A stretch of DNA of 64,000 nucleotides. Source: Luteolibacter sp. LG18. GTDB taxonomy: Bacteria > Verrucomicrobiota > Verrucomicrobiia > Verrucomicrobiales > Akkermansiaceae. Shown in pieces: positions 17,446-26,236 of the stretch. The notes below the pieces were generated by a model. It was not told where the DNA came from. It did no database searches and saw only the letters and a list, made by a program, of their open reading frames with translations. Made by a program: the position numbers and the translations under genes. The DNA lies in contig NZ_AP024600.1 of NCBI RefSeq assembly GCF_036322585.1, forward strand, positions 1,488,001-1,552,000. The letters are read 5' to 3'. Position 1 is the first letter of the stretch. Each line of letters starts with the position of its first letter.

Positions 17446-17961
17446 ATGATGAAACCATCGATCACCGGCTTGGCGTTGGCAGGAGTGCTGGCGTGCGTTT
17501 CCGCTCAAGCGGAGGAGGCACCGCCGCAGCGCCTGAAGAACCTGAAGATCGAGGACGCGAAGCCGCAGGAGGGCGTGTTCCTGACCTACACCGGCTACGA
17601 AACGACGGTGCTGGAGCTGAAGGGCGGGAAGTTCCGCTACTGGTTCGAATCGGACATGAAGGGCCAGGACGACCCGGCCTATCCCCTCACCGGTACCTAC
17701 ACGGTCCAGGGCAACGTGGTGACGCTCGCGAACGACAAGATCTACCAGCCCGCGCGGACGTGGACGGTGCTAACGGTGAACGGCACGCCCAGCCTGTGGC
17801 GGTCCGATGCGGCGAAGCTAAAGGACACCTTCGTGATCAGCGATCTGGCCTACTTCCGCCGCTACGGCCAAGGCAGTATCCTAGTGCCCGCGAAACAAGG
17901 CGCGGAGGACACGTGGAAACACCGCGGCGCGCCGACGATCCCGGTGCCGAAGGAGGAGTGA
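17446..17961 (+). CDS. Secreted protein of unknown function
   Basis: A 171-residue protein with signal peptide MMKPSITGLALAGVLACVSAQA. The mature part is rich in beta strands (GVFLTYTGYETTVLELKGG, RYWFESDMKG, LTGTYTVQGNVVTLANDKIY), like a small lipocalin or copper-resistance-type barrel that compares a value with a threshold, but I do not recognise a named family. It is monocistronic, followed by a family-D repeat. Confidence 0.65.
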   Translation: MMKPSITGLALAGVLACVSAQAEEAPPQRLKNLKIEDAKPQEGVFLTYTGYETTVLELKGGKFRYWFESDMKGQDDPAYPLTGTYTVQGNVVTLANDKIYQPARTWTVLTVNGTPSLWRSDAAKLKDTFVISDLAYFRRYGQGSILVPAKQGAEDTWKHRGAPTIPVPKEE

Positions 17962-17969
17962 CGCGTGGA

Positions 17970-18007
17970 GACGGAAGACTGGAAGACGCAAGAAGGAAGA
18001 GAAGAGG
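17970..18007 (+). repeat. Dispersed repeat family D, copy 3
   Basis: GACGGAAGACTGGAAGACGC followed by the AAGAAGGAAGAG tail; 8 bp after the preceding stop codon. Confidence 0.85.
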
Positions 18008-18077
18008 CAGAGGGCGCAGGCCGGACCAGCAGCAGGAATGCTTGTGCTACTGAGGGCGCGTGGCCTAGACCGGGCGC

Positions 18078-18539
18078 ATGTTCCACCTCGTCATGGTCGC
18101 GCCGGAGATCCCGCACAATGCCGGTGCCGCGGGCCGGCTGGCGCTCGCCACCGGATCGGTGCTGCACCTGGTGAAGCCGCTCGGGTTTTCCCTGGAGGAC
18201 AAGTACGTGCGCCGCACCGGGCTGGACTACTGGCAGGACGTGGACGTGCGGGTGTGGGAGTCCTTCGCGGACCTCCAGGCGGCGGCCGGGGAGGGGGCGC
18301 GCTTCTGGTACCTGAGCACGAAGGCGACGCGCTCGCCGTGGACCACCGCCTTCCAAGCCGGGGACTACCTGGTCTTCGGCTGCGAGACGAAGGGGCTGCC
18401 GGAGGAAATCGTGTACGCCGCCGGGGACAGCGCGCTGCACATCCCGATGAAGCCGGACTCCACCCGCAGCCTGAACCTCTCCACCGCCATCGCCATCACC
18501 CTCTACGAAGCCGTGCGCCAGCAGGAGCCGGAGTGGTGA
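18078..18539 (+). CDS. trmL: tRNA (cytidine/uridine-2'-O-)-methyltransferase
   Basis: A 153-residue SPOUT methyltransferase that methylates the wobble nucleotide of certain leucine tRNAs using S-adenosylmethionine. The knotted core is seen in MFHLVMVAPEIPHNAGAAGR at the N-terminus and LVFGCETKGLPEE plus IPMKPDSTRSLNLSTAIAIT near the C-terminus, all hallmarks of TrmL. Length is typical. Converges on rseP across a family-F repeat. Confidence 0.93.
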   Translation: MFHLVMVAPEIPHNAGAAGRLALATGSVLHLVKPLGFSLEDKYVRRTGLDYWQDVDVRVWESFADLQAAAGEGARFWYLSTKATRSPWTTAFQAGDYLVFGCETKGLPEEIVYAAGDSALHIPMKPDSTRSLNLSTAIAITLYEAVRQQEPEW

Positions 18540-18549
18540 AGGGGGCAAA

Positions 18550-18657
18550 GGTAGGGTCGCACCGCCGGGGCGACCGGGTCGAAAAGATCCGTCCGCTGCC
18601 ACGGGCACATCCCTTTCCCTCCACCACCCGGTCATCCCGGCGCGAGATGACCCTGCC
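18550..18657. repeat. Dispersed repeat family F, copy 1 (both arms)
   Basis: Left arm GGTAGGGTCGCACCGCCGGG at 18550, right arm CCGGTCATCCCGGCGCGAGA ending at 18657. The unit sits between convergent genes. Confidence 0.8.
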
Positions 18658-18660
18658 GCC

Positions 18661-20145
18661 TCACGGCTGCTTGAAGACCACCTCGGGGGCGTCGCGGCGG
18701 TGGCCGCCGATGTCGCCGAAGAGGTCCTTGCTGGTGACGTAGAGCATCAGGCTGATGAGCATCAGCGCGAAGGCGGTCTGCACCCACTCCAGCGCGCGCG
18801 CCTTCACCGGGCGGCGGGCGATCGACTCCATGAGGGCGAGCAGGATGTGGCCGCCATCCAGCACCGGGAAGGGCAGCATGTTCAGCACCGCGAGGTTCAC
18901 GTTGAAGAGCACGAAGAAGCCGAGCAGGCGGTTGTAGGGATTCTCCATCTGGAGCATCCGGTACTGGGCCTTCGCGATGCCCGCCGGGCCGCTGAGGTGG
19001 TCGATGCCGATGCTGGAGTCCTTCGAGGTGACGCGGTCCAGCGTGGTCCACATCATGCTCAGGCTTTCCCCGATCTGCTCCCACGCGCCCGGCGTGCGCG
19101 TATCGGAAGTCTGGTCCGCGATATCGGCCGGGGCGAGGCCCACCATCGGCGCGTGGTTCGCCGGAGAAACCGGCACTTCGGCCTGCACGGTCGCCGTTCC
19201 CGGGGTCCACGGGAGTTTCTTCAGCTCGCTGAGCTTCATGTCCTCCATCTTGTCGTGGCCCTCGGAGGTCCGTTCATAGGCGATCTCCACCGGCGTGGTG
19301 CCCGCCTCGGCGATGAATTTCAGGAAATCCGACACGCACGCCACCTTCCGGCCATTCACCGAAACCAGGCGGTCCCACTGCTTCAGCCCCGCCCTCTCCG
19401 CCGGGCTGCCCTTCATCACGGTGGAAACGAGCACCATCTCCGGCATCGGACTGATCCCCACCTCCCGCAGCGCCTTGCGCTGGTACCACTTCGTCTCCGG
19501 GATATCGAACTTCGACACCAGCTCGATCGGCTGCGGCTCGCCCTCGCGCTGGATGGTGAAATGGATCTCCTGGCCCTTGCTGAGAATGATCTGCTCGAAG
19601 ATGCCGTTCATCTTCGAGCTGCCCGCGAAGACCTCCACCTTCTGGCCGTTCACCGCCAGGATGGTGTCCCCGGTGCGGATGCCTGCTTTCGCACCCGGGC
19701 TATCCTTGTCCACCGAACCCACCTTCGTGGTCGGGATGGTGTCCACCGGCTTGCCCACCACGGACACGATGCCCGCCGCGGCCAGCGCCAGCAGCAGCGA
19801 GAACAGCGGCCCGGCGATGGCCACGATGATCTTGTCCAGCGGCGAGATCGGTGCCAGCGGCTCGCCCTTCTCCGAGGTGCGGCCCTCGATGGACTCCATC
19901 GGCGCCATCTGCGGCAGGCTCACGAACCCGCCGAAGGGCAGCCAGCCGAGGCCGTACTGCACGCCGTTCCAGGTCTTTTTCCAGATCGGCTTCCCGAACC
20001 AGATCTGGAAGCGGTCGATCTTCAATCCGCGCCAGCGGCCGGCGAGGAAGTGGCCCAGCTCGTGGACGAAGATGATGAGATTGAACCCGAGCAGGATGAG
20101 CAGCACCTGCAGGGCGGTGTGGAGGATCTTGGCGATGTCCGGCAT
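18661..20145 (-). CDS. rseP: Site-2 zinc metalloprotease RseP
   Basis: A 494-residue intramembrane protease that cuts anti-sigma factors or other single-pass membrane proteins after a first cleavage. HELGH at residues 28-32 in the first TM segment supplies two zinc ligands, with FGGFVSLP downstream. Two PDZ-like segments lie at about 120-210 and 235-300 (VGSVDKDSPGAKAGIRTGD, VMKGSPAERAGLKQWD). The C-terminal MLPFPVLDGGHILLA gives the third ligand. The frame continues upstream of ATG 20145, but that extension is antisense to the next gene. Anti-sigma target not in this window. Confidence 0.93.
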   Translation of the reverse strand: MPDIAKILHTALQVLLILLGFNLIIFVHELGHFLAGRWRGLKIDRFQIWFGKPIWKKTWNGVQYGLGWLPFGGFVSLPQMAPMESIEGRTSEKGEPLAPISPLDKIIVAIAGPLFSLLLALAAAGIVSVVGKPVDTIPTTKVGSVDKDSPGAKAGIRTGDTILAVNGQKVEVFAGSSKMNGIFEQIILSKGQEIHFTIQREGEPQPIELVSKFDIPETKWYQRKALREVGISPMPEMVLVSTVMKGSPAERAGLKQWDRLVSVNGRKVACVSDFLKFIAEAGTTPVEIAYERTSEGHDKMEDMKLSELKKLPWTPGTATVQAEVPVSPANHAPMVGLAPADIADQTSDTRTPGAWEQIGESLSMMWTTLDRVTSKDSSIGIDHLSGPAGIAKAQYRMLQMENPYNRLLGFFVLFNVNLAVLNMLPFPVLDGGHILLALMESIARRPVKARALEWVQTAFALMLISLMLYVTSKDLFGDIGGHRRDAPEVVFKQP

Positions 20146-20235
20146 GAAATCTTTTTTCCGCTGCCACCCTAGCGCCGGAACCCGGTGCATCAAGTGGATT
20201 GACGCACCCCGCCCGCTTCGCAGAGACTGCACCTC

Positions 20236-21399
20236 ATGGCATTCAGGATCGACGACGCCCTCGTGCGCGGGGAAATCGACAACACCATCGAGGGCAGGAC
20301 CACCGGCCGGCTGTGGTTGCTCGGCCGCGAGGAGCCCGTGGTGCTCGATCTGGATGGCGATTGCTGGCGTGATCTGGCCGGCGCGAAACTGCTTTTCGAA
20401 AACCCCGAGCCGAAGGCCGAGGCCACCGGCACCGCCCTCGATCCGGTGCAAAACGGCGTCACCGGGGACATCACCGCCTCCCGGAAGGCCCGCGTCTCCA
20501 CCGTGGGCGAGGAGGAGATCCACACCCTCCACGCCGCCGGGCAGGAGATCCCCTACCAGTGGAAGCACCTGCTCTACATCGAGTGGTTCAGCCAGGCGAA
20601 CGGCCGCGTGCTCATCGAAAGCTCGTCCTTCCGCCTCACCGTCTCCGATCCGGCCTGGTCCATGGACGAGGATGCCGAGCAGGCCCAGCAGCTCGCCAAT
20701 CTCCACGCCATGCGGGACTTCATGAGCACCATCATCCGCCGCCGCCAGGGGCCCGCCCCGGCCACGGACCAGGATGGCGATGACCTCGACGAATACGAAT
20801 GGGAGGAGCGCCTGAAGGAATCCGACCGCCTCGCCGAAGCCTACCAGGAGGTCCTGGAGAAGTACATGGACGATGCCGACGCCGAGCGGAAGGAGGCCTT
20901 CGTGATGGGCTGGGACGGCCTGCTCGATGCCCTCGCCGAGCGCGATGAAAACGACATCCCCGGCCTCACCGAGGACATGGAGTTCTCCTCCTCCTGGACC
21001 CCGGACGAGGACGAAACCCCGGAGGCCCAGGACGACGACCGCCACCCGCTCCAGGCCCTCGCCTACGAGGTCGCCCTGCGCTCCGTGGACCTCGTCTCAC
21101 GGGACGGCGGCCCGGACACCGCCGCCCACTGCCTCGTTTCCAATCTCCTCCAGGTCAGCGCCAAGCTCGCCGGAGCCCTCAATGGCTGCGGCAGCGGCTA
21201 CGAACCGGAGGCCGGCTTCGTCCTCGCCGTGCTCAAGCGCTGCCTCAATTGGCTCAATGAAGCCATGGCCGCCTGCCAGGCCCTGCTCGATCAGGAAACC
21301 GACCCGGACCAGCTCCAGGCGCTCACCCGCCTGCGCCAGTCCGTTTTCGAGATCCGCGACGGAATTGTCGCGCTGCGGCGGGAACTTAAGCAAAGTTAA
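20236..21399 (+). CDS. Conserved-looking cytoplasmic protein of unknown function
   Basis: A 387-residue soluble acidic protein without signal peptide. N-terminal beta-rich part (MAFRIDDALVRGEIDNTIEG...RLWLLGREEPVVLDLDGDCW) looks like a small OB or double-psi barrel domain. An acidic middle (DQDGDDLDEYEWEERLKE) and a helical C-terminal half (LLQVSAKLAGALNGCG...) follow. I do not recognise a family. Divergent from rseP with 90 bp between. Confidence 0.75.
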   Translation: MAFRIDDALVRGEIDNTIEGRTTGRLWLLGREEPVVLDLDGDCWRDLAGAKLLFENPEPKAEATGTALDPVQNGVTGDITASRKARVSTVGEEEIHTLHAAGQEIPYQWKHLLYIEWFSQANGRVLIESSSFRLTVSDPAWSMDEDAEQAQQLANLHAMRDFMSTIIRRRQGPAPATDQDGDDLDEYEWEERLKESDRLAEAYQEVLEKYMDDADAERKEAFVMGWDGLLDALAERDENDIPGLTEDMEFSSSWTPDEDETPEAQDDDRHPLQALAYEVALRSVDLVSRDGGPDTAAHCLVSNLLQVSAKLAGALNGCGSGYEPEAGFVLAVLKRCLNWLNEAMAACQALLDQETDPDQLQALTRLRQSVFEIRDGIVALRRELKQS

Positions 21400-21437
21400 T
21401 GATTGCGCCGGAGGAAAATGCGCGTATGGGAATTCCC

Positions 21438-21614
21438 ATGAAAGCGCTGCTTCTTCTCGCCGCTGCCGCCGCCGGCCTTCTCCTTTCCTCCTGCAACACC
21501 GCCATCGGCTTCGGCCGCGACCTGCGCCTGCTGGGCCAGGGCATGGAAACCTCCGCCAACAAGAGCCAGGGTGGCGGCGGCGGTGGTGACCAGAGCGGCG
21601 CCCCGGTTTACTGA
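21438..21614 (+). CDS. Entericidin-like small lipoprotein
   Basis: A 58-residue lipoprotein: MKALLLLAAAAAGLLLSSC has a clear lipobox (LSSC), followed by NTAIGFGRDLRLLGQGMETS, which matches the entericidin A/B pattern (CNT..G.GRD....G), and a glycine-rich tail. Such peptides are small membrane-anchored lipoproteins linked to stress and programmed lysis in Enterobacteria; role here unknown. ATG 21438 is chosen over 21426 because the signal peptide starts there. Confidence 0.75.
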   Translation: MKALLLLAAAAAGLLLSSCNTAIGFGRDLRLLGQGMETSANKSQGGGGGGDQSGAPVY

Positions 21615-21631
21615 GACCACGGGTTCTCCAG

Positions 21632-21738
21632 GTAGCGCGAAGCTTGGCTTCGCGTGCGGATCACGACCCCTTTTTGAAAAGGGCGTCCCCGATACCTGTC
21701 GAGCCCGCCGCCAGACGCGAAGCCAAGCTTCGCGCTAC
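21632..21738. repeat. 107-bp inverted-repeat element family B, copy 2
   Basis: Same outer arms and length as 17209-17315; the inner 55 bp are similar but diverged (for example GAAAAGGGCGTCCCCGATAC). It is directly followed by a family-A repeat. Confidence 0.9.
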
Positions 21739-21740
21739 TT

Positions 21741-21763
21741 CACGCTCTCACGAGCGCGGCTAC
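21741..21763 (-). repeat. Dispersed repeat family A, copy 6
   Basis: GTGA-loop variant in minus orientation, 3 bp slightly truncated, 2 bp after the family-B element. Confidence 0.75.
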
Positions 21764-21838
21764 GGGAATGAGGCCCACGAAAAAAGGGAAGGACGTCTCC
21801 GTCCCTCCCTCGTTCGAATTCATCACACGGCCCGCGCT

Positions 21839-22384
21839 TCAGCGGTAGGAGGCCCAGCCGGCGGCGTAACCGCGGTTGAACTCCACGTGCTCGCCGCCCG
21901 GCACGCTGCCCCAGTGACGGGCGGAATTGTAGGTCAGGCCGCGGCGCTTGTCGCTCGCGCCCGCGCTGTAGCCCATGCGGTAGTAGCTCACGTGGGAACC
22001 GCCGCCACCGGGATAGCCCCCGCCACCGGGGTAACCACCACCACCGCCGCCGGGATAACCTCCACCCGGATAGCCGCCCACCGAGCGGAAGCCCACCGAG
22101 TAGCCGCTGCGGTAATTGTCACGGAAGGGCGGAGCCACCGAGTACTGACCGCGGGTCGGATTGTAGCCGCGGCCCGTGCGCTTGTCGCGCGCGCCGTCGT
22201 TCTGGCCGAGGCGATAGGCCTGGCCGGCCTGGGCACCACCTCCGGGATAGCCGCCGCCGGGGTAACCCCCACCGGGATAGCCACCGCCCGGGTAGCCACC
22301 GCCACCACCGGGATAAGGATCGTAGGCGCAGCTCGTCAGGGCGACGACGCCCAGCGTAAGGGATGCGAGAATTGCATTTTTCAT
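21839..22384 (-). CDS. Lipoprotein with YPGGG repeats and duplicated motif
   Basis: A 181-residue lipoprotein with signal MKNAILASLTLGVVALTSC (lipobox LTSC). Two glycine-rich blocks of PGGGY repeats, probably flexible, flank two copies of a motif of the form YRxGxxxGAxDKRxGxxYNxxR (AYRLGQNDGARDKRTGRGYN; YYRMGYSAGASDKRRGLTYN). Each copy has a basic helix-like face. The domain is unknown to me; surface exposure is likely. Possibly monocistronic; divergent from the TerC gene. Confidence 0.75.
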   Translation of the reverse strand: MKNAILASLTLGVVALTSCAYDPYPGGGGGYPGGGYPGGGYPGGGYPGGGAQAGQAYRLGQNDGARDKRTGRGYNPTRGQYSVAPPFRDNYRSGYSVGFRSVGGYPGGGYPGGGGGGYPGGGGYPGGGGSHVSYYRMGYSAGASDKRRGLTYNSARHWGSVPGGEHVEFNRGYAAGWASYR

Positions 22385-22526
22385 GGCGTGCCACGCTAAC
22401 GCCGGTCCGTGCGTTCGTCCAGTGCTCTCCAACAGATTCGAAGCGCATCCCGGCCTCGACGGGTAACCCGTCCGTGACCGTTGAAGTTGACCTCACCCGC
22501 CGCAACCGGCACCCTGCGCGCCCGTC

Positions 22527-23321
22527 ATGGAGTGGCTTCACCAAATTCTCGGCCCGGATATCAAAGCGGCGATCCCGATCGTCCTCGGCATCATCGTCTT
22601 CGAAGGCGTGCTGTCCGTGGACAATGCCGCCGTGCTCGCCACCATGGTCCGCAAGCTGCCCGTCGACCAGCGCGGCAAGGCCCTGAAACTCGGCCTGCTC
22701 CTCGGCTACGTCCTGCGCGGCTCCTGCATCCTCGCCGTGAATTTCCTCACCCAGGTGTGGTGGGTCGGCCCGCTCGGCGGCGCCTACCTGCTGTGGCTCG
22801 CCATCAAGCACTTCACCGGCCACGAGCATGTCGAACAACAAGCCGAAGAAGCCGTGGAAGTGGAGCAGGGGAACTGGTTCTTCCTGAAAGCCGCCGGATT
22901 CCTCGGCACCTTCTGGGCCACCGTCCTCGCCGTGGAGGTGATGGACCTGATGTTCTCCATCGACAACGTGCTGGTGGCGAATGCCCTCACCGACAACCGC
23001 TACCTCATCTGCATGGGCGTCTTCGTCGGCATCCTCGGCATGCGCTTCGCCGCCCAGGGCTTCGTGAAGCTGATGCACCGCTACCCGTTCCTGGAAACCT
23101 GCGCCTTCGTCGTCGTCGGCCTGCTCGGCCTGAAGCTCCTCGGCGGACTGTGGGTCCACTTCCAGCCCCAGTCCGGCTTCGCCCACCTCATCGAAAGCCA
23201 GACCTTCAAGATCGTCTGGTCCGTGCTGATGCTGCTGCTCTTCATCATCCCGGTCATCACCCACCGCCTGCTCGGCTGGCCGCGCGGCGCGGCGGAGGAA
23301 ACACCCGAGGACCCCGCCTGA
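22527..23321 (+). CDS. TerC-family integral membrane protein
   Basis: A 264-residue polytopic protein of the TerC family, some members of which export manganese or help metal insertion into secreted proteins. The paired acidic transmembrane motifs are present: FEGVLSVDNAAVLA near residue 25 and EVMDLMFSIDNVLVANAL near 145. About seven hydrophobic segments are seen, with a cytoplasmic acidic loop (HVEQQAEEAVEVEQGN). No yybP-ykoY-like riboswitch was recognised in the 142-bp upstream region. It is followed 38 bp later by an M14-like hydrolase. Confidence 0.88.
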   Translation: MEWLHQILGPDIKAAIPIVLGIIVFEGVLSVDNAAVLATMVRKLPVDQRGKALKLGLLLGYVLRGSCILAVNFLTQVWWVGPLGGAYLLWLAIKHFTGHEHVEQQAEEAVEVEQGNWFFLKAAGFLGTFWATVLAVEVMDLMFSIDNVLVANALTDNRYLICMGVFVGILGMRFAAQGFVKLMHRYPFLETCAFVVVGLLGLKLLGGLWVHFQPQSGFAHLIESQTFKIVWSVLMLLLFIIPVITHRLLGWPRGAAEETPEDPA

Positions 23322-23358
23322 CCTTCCCGCGGGGTTGCACGATTCCGCCATCCGCGCC

Positions 23359-24099
23359 ATGGTGGCGGCGGTGACCGACCCCTTCGACTGGCCCGCCTTC
23401 CTTCCCACCTTCGCCTCCGCGGCGGTGGCCGCCGGCTTCCGTCCCCAGCGCTTCGGCACCACCGCCTCCGGCGACCTCATCGCCTGGCTGAAGCCCGGCC
23501 CCGGCCGCCGCACCTACCTCTCCGCCGGCATCCACGGCGATGAACCCGCCGGCCCGCTCGCCCTGCTCGAGCTCGTCCGCACCGGTGCCTTCCACGATGA
23601 TGGCGAGTGGCTGCTCTGCCCCGCCCTCAACCCCACCGGCCTCGCCATGGGCCGCCGCGAGAACGCCGATGGGCGCGATCTCAACCGCGACTACTGGGTC
23701 CGCCGTACTCCCGAGGTCTGCGCCCACACCAAATGGCTCCACGCCAGCGGCATCGCCGACCGCTTCATCTCCCTCCACGAGGACTGGGAAAGCACCGGCT
23801 TCTACTTCTACGAGATCAACTGCGGCCCGGACAGCCCCGCCCGCGCCCGCGCCATCCTCGACGCCGTCTCCCCCTGGTTCCCGCCCGAACCCAGCGCCCT
23901 CATCGACGGCCACGACATCCGCGAACCCGGCTGGATCTACCACCCCGCCGAGGCCGACCTGCCCGAGCACTGGCCCGAGGCCATCTTCCTCGCCAAGAAC
24001 GGCTGCCGCCTCTCCTTCACCTTCGAAACCCCCAGCAGCGCCCCGCTCGCCCACCGCGTCGCCGCCCACGTCGCCGCCGTGAAGGCCGCGATCGTCTAG
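23359..24099 (+). CDS. M14/succinylglutamate-desuccinylase-like hydrolase
   Basis: A 246-residue zinc hydrolase of the carboxypeptidase A / aspartoacylase fold. GIHGDEPAGPLALLE supplies the HxxE zinc ligands, LNRDYWVRRTPE carries the family Arg/Asn, LHED contributes the third ligand, and a late FTFETPS contains the catalytic Glu. It may remove an acyl or amino acid group from a small peptide-like substrate; substrate unknown. ATG 23359 is preferred to the TTG at 23335. Probably co-transcribed with the TerC gene. Confidence 0.8.
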   Translation: MVAAVTDPFDWPAFLPTFASAAVAAGFRPQRFGTTASGDLIAWLKPGPGRRTYLSAGIHGDEPAGPLALLELVRTGAFHDDGEWLLCPALNPTGLAMGRRENADGRDLNRDYWVRRTPEVCAHTKWLHASGIADRFISLHEDWESTGFYFYEINCGPDSPARARAILDAVSPWFPPEPSALIDGHDIREPGWIYHPAEADLPEHWPEAIFLAKNGCRLSFTFETPSSAPLAHRVAAHVAAVKAAIV

Positions 24100-24106
24100 C
24101 AGGAAA

Positions 24107-24247
24107 GGTAGGGTCGCACCGCCGGGGCGACCGGATCTCACACCCCCGTCCGCCCCCCTCAGCGCGTCCCATCCCTTCGTCTGTTGGGACGGCCTTCTTC
24201 CCGCAACCACCTCCGCCGCCCGGTCATCTCGGCGAGATGACCCTACC
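24107..24247. repeat. Dispersed repeat family F, copy 2
   Basis: Left arm GGTAGGGTCGCACCGCCGGG at 24107; right arm CCGGTCATCTCGGCGAGATG ending at 24247. The inner segment (CCCCGTCCGCCCC...) is shared with copy 3. Confidence 0.85.
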
Positions 24248-24266
24248 TCCAGAGGCACGCTGCAAA

Positions 24267-24400
24267 GGTAGGGTCGCACCGCCGGGGCGACCGGGCCTAG
24301 CACCCCCGTCCGCCCCCCCTCAGCGCGTCCCATCCCTTCGTCCAATGGACTCTCTTCCTCCCCCCCCACCACCCGGGCATCTCGGCGAGATGCCCCTACC
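24267..24400. repeat. Dispersed repeat family F, copy 3
   Basis: Tandem second element 19 bp after copy 2, same layout, right arm CCGGGCATCTCGGCGAGATG with compensating T/A to C/G changes in both halves of the hairpin. The whole 24100-24407 gap is made of these two elements. Confidence 0.85.
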
Positions 24401-24407
24401 GAGCACC

Positions 24408-24830
24408 CTACTTCTTCATCCCCAGCACCACCACCCCCGCGCCCACCATTAGGATCCCCGCCCACTCCCGCGGGCTGGGCCGCTCCTTGAGGAACAGGAA
24501 CGCGAAGGCCGCCACCAGCAGCAGGCTGGACTTGTCGATCGGCGCCACCTGGGAGGCCGTGCCATCCTTCAGCGCCCGGAAGTAACACACCCACGAGGCC
24601 CCCGTCGCCAGCGCGGAGAGCACCAGGAACAGCCATGTCTTCCCCGGCAGCGCCGCCGGATCGCTCCACTTCCCGGCCGCCACCACGAAGGCCCCCAGCA
24701 CCAGCAGGATCACCGCCGTGCGGATCAGCGTGGCGAAATCCGAGTCCACGCCCTGCAGGCCCAGCTTCGCGAAAATCGTCGTCACCGCCGCGAACACCGC
24801 CGATAGCACCGCCCAGTGGAACCACGTCAT
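24408..24830 (-). CDS. EamA/DMT-type half-size transporter
   Basis: A 140-residue membrane protein with about five transmembrane helices: WAVLSAVFAAVTTIFAKLGL, TAVILLVLGAFVVAAG, TWLFLVLSALATGASWVCYF, SSLLLVAAFAFLFLKE and WAGILMVGAGVVVLGM. It matches one EamA repeat of the drug/metabolite transporter superfamily; half-size proteins of this type work as dimers. Substrate unknown. Minus strand, monocistronic. Confidence 0.85.
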   Translation of the reverse strand: MTWFHWAVLSAVFAAVTTIFAKLGLQGVDSDFATLIRTAVILLVLGAFVVAAGKWSDPAALPGKTWLFLVLSALATGASWVCYFRALKDGTASQVAPIDKSSLLLVAAFAFLFLKERPSPREWAGILMVGAGVVVLGMKK

Positions 24831-24977
24831 GACGCCACCTTAGCAGCCCGGCCGCCGCTTGTCCGCCGGAGATCGCCGGCCGTGGCGGAGGAGCCCCTCG
24901 CCAACCCACCGGAAAACCCGGCTGGATCCGCCCGGGAATGTCCTTGCTCCCTGTGGCCGCCGCGATAGTCAGCCGGA

Positions 24978-26096
24978 ATGACATTTCGGATTCTCGCCTG
25001 CCTCTCGTTCGCGACCTGTCTCGCCACCGCGGGACTGGAGAAAAAGGAAGCCGCCGACCTGGTGGCGAAGCTCGCCGCCGAACGCCTCGCCACCCTGAAA
25101 ACCGAGCGCGCCGCCGAGATCGAGGCGAAGTCCATCACCGTGGGCGACAAGACCATGCCGTGGCTGGAAAAAACCTTCGGTGACGCCCCGGTCGGCAAGC
25201 GCAGCCTGTGGATCTCCATGCACGGCGGCGGCAATGCCCCGGCCGCCGTCAACGACCAGCAGTGGCAGAACCAGATCAAGCTCTACCAGCCCCCCGAAGG
25301 CATCTACATCGCCCCGCGTGCCCCCACCAACACCTGGAACCTCTGGCACGAGGGTCACATCGATCCGATGTTCGCCCGCATCATCGAGGACATGATCGCC
25401 GTCCGCGGGGTCGATCCGGACAAGGTCTACCTCATGGGCTACTCGGCTGGCGGCGATGGCGCGTGGCAGCTCGGCCCGCGCATGGCGGACCGCTTCGCCG
25501 CCGTCGCCATGATGGCCGGCCACCCGGGGGACATGGCCCCCGCCAGCCTGCGCAACGTCCCCTTCGCCATCTTCTGCGGTGGCTGGGACCGCGCCTACGA
25601 CCGCAACAAGCTCTGCAAGGACTACGGCGAGAAACTCGACGAGCTCCAGAAAGCCGACCCGGAGGGTTACACCCACATGGTCCGCATTTACGAAGGTCTC
25701 GGCCACTGGATGAACCAGAAGGACGCCGAAGCCGTGCCGTGGATGGCCGGGTTCACCCGCCGCACCTGGCCGAAGAAGGTCGTGTGGGTCCAGGACGACG
25801 TCCTCCACGACCGCTTCTACTGGCTCGGCACCCCCGCCGCCGCCGCCAAGGCCGGAGCCAAGCTCACCGCCACGGTCGAAAAGCAAACCATCACCTTGGA
25901 CGGCGACGCCCCCGCCGGCACCACCCTCTGGCTCTCCGACGCCCTGCTCGATCTCGACCAGCCCGTCACCGTGAAGGCGAACGGCAAGGTCGTCCACGAG
26001 GGCAAGATCGAACGCACCCGCGACGCCATCACCGCCTCCCTCGCCGACCGCCCGGACGCCGCCGCCTGCGCCACCGCCCGCCTCGTGCTGAAATAA
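24978..26096 (+). CDS. Secreted alpha/beta-hydrolase (esterase/depolymerase-like)
   Basis: A 372-residue protein with signal peptide MTFRILACLSFATCLATAG. The oxyanion-hole region SLWISMHGGGNAP precedes the nucleophile elbow GYSAGGDGAW (Ser in GYSAGG), and the catalytic His is likely in EGLGHWMNQKD. The layout resembles polyhydroxybutyrate depolymerase or feruloyl esterase-like enzymes. A beta-sandwich-like C-terminal part (TATVEKQTITLDGDAPAG) may bind substrate. Monocistronic; followed by a family-C repeat touching the stop codon region. Confidence 0.8.
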   Translation: MTFRILACLSFATCLATAGLEKKEAADLVAKLAAERLATLKTERAAEIEAKSITVGDKTMPWLEKTFGDAPVGKRSLWISMHGGGNAPAAVNDQQWQNQIKLYQPPEGIYIAPRAPTNTWNLWHEGHIDPMFARIIEDMIAVRGVDPDKVYLMGYSAGGDGAWQLGPRMADRFAAVAMMAGHPGDMAPASLRNVPFAIFCGGWDRAYDRNKLCKDYGEKLDELQKADPEGYTHMVRIYEGLGHWMNQKDAEAVPWMAGFTRRTWPKKVVWVQDDVLHDRFYWLGTPAAAAKAGAKLTATVEKQTITLDGDAPAGTTLWLSDALLDLDQPVTVKANGKVVHEGKIERTRDAITASLADRPDAAACATARLVLK

Positions 26097-26097
26097 A

Positions 26098-26144
26098 GAA
26101 GGAGTTGAGGCTTCAGCCGAGGAAGGTCTCCCGGGGGGGCGGAG
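26098..26144 (+). repeat. Dispersed repeat family C, copy 4
   Basis: GAAGGAGTTGAGGCTTCAGC then GAGGAAGGTCTC and GGGGGGGCGGAG; it starts 1 bp after the hydrolase stop codon. Confidence 0.8.
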
Positions 26145-26236
26145 GCCTGAAAGTTTGCTGGTTGGCAGTGTTCAGTTTTCAAGAAGAGAGGACACCCCGT
26201 TTCCACGGCTTTCGGAGGAATCGTGCCACATCCAGC

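Noticed and set aside
22385..22526. yybP-ykoY manganese riboswitch before the TerC gene
   Set aside because: I could not find the conserved loop sequences or stem layout in this 142-bp stretch.
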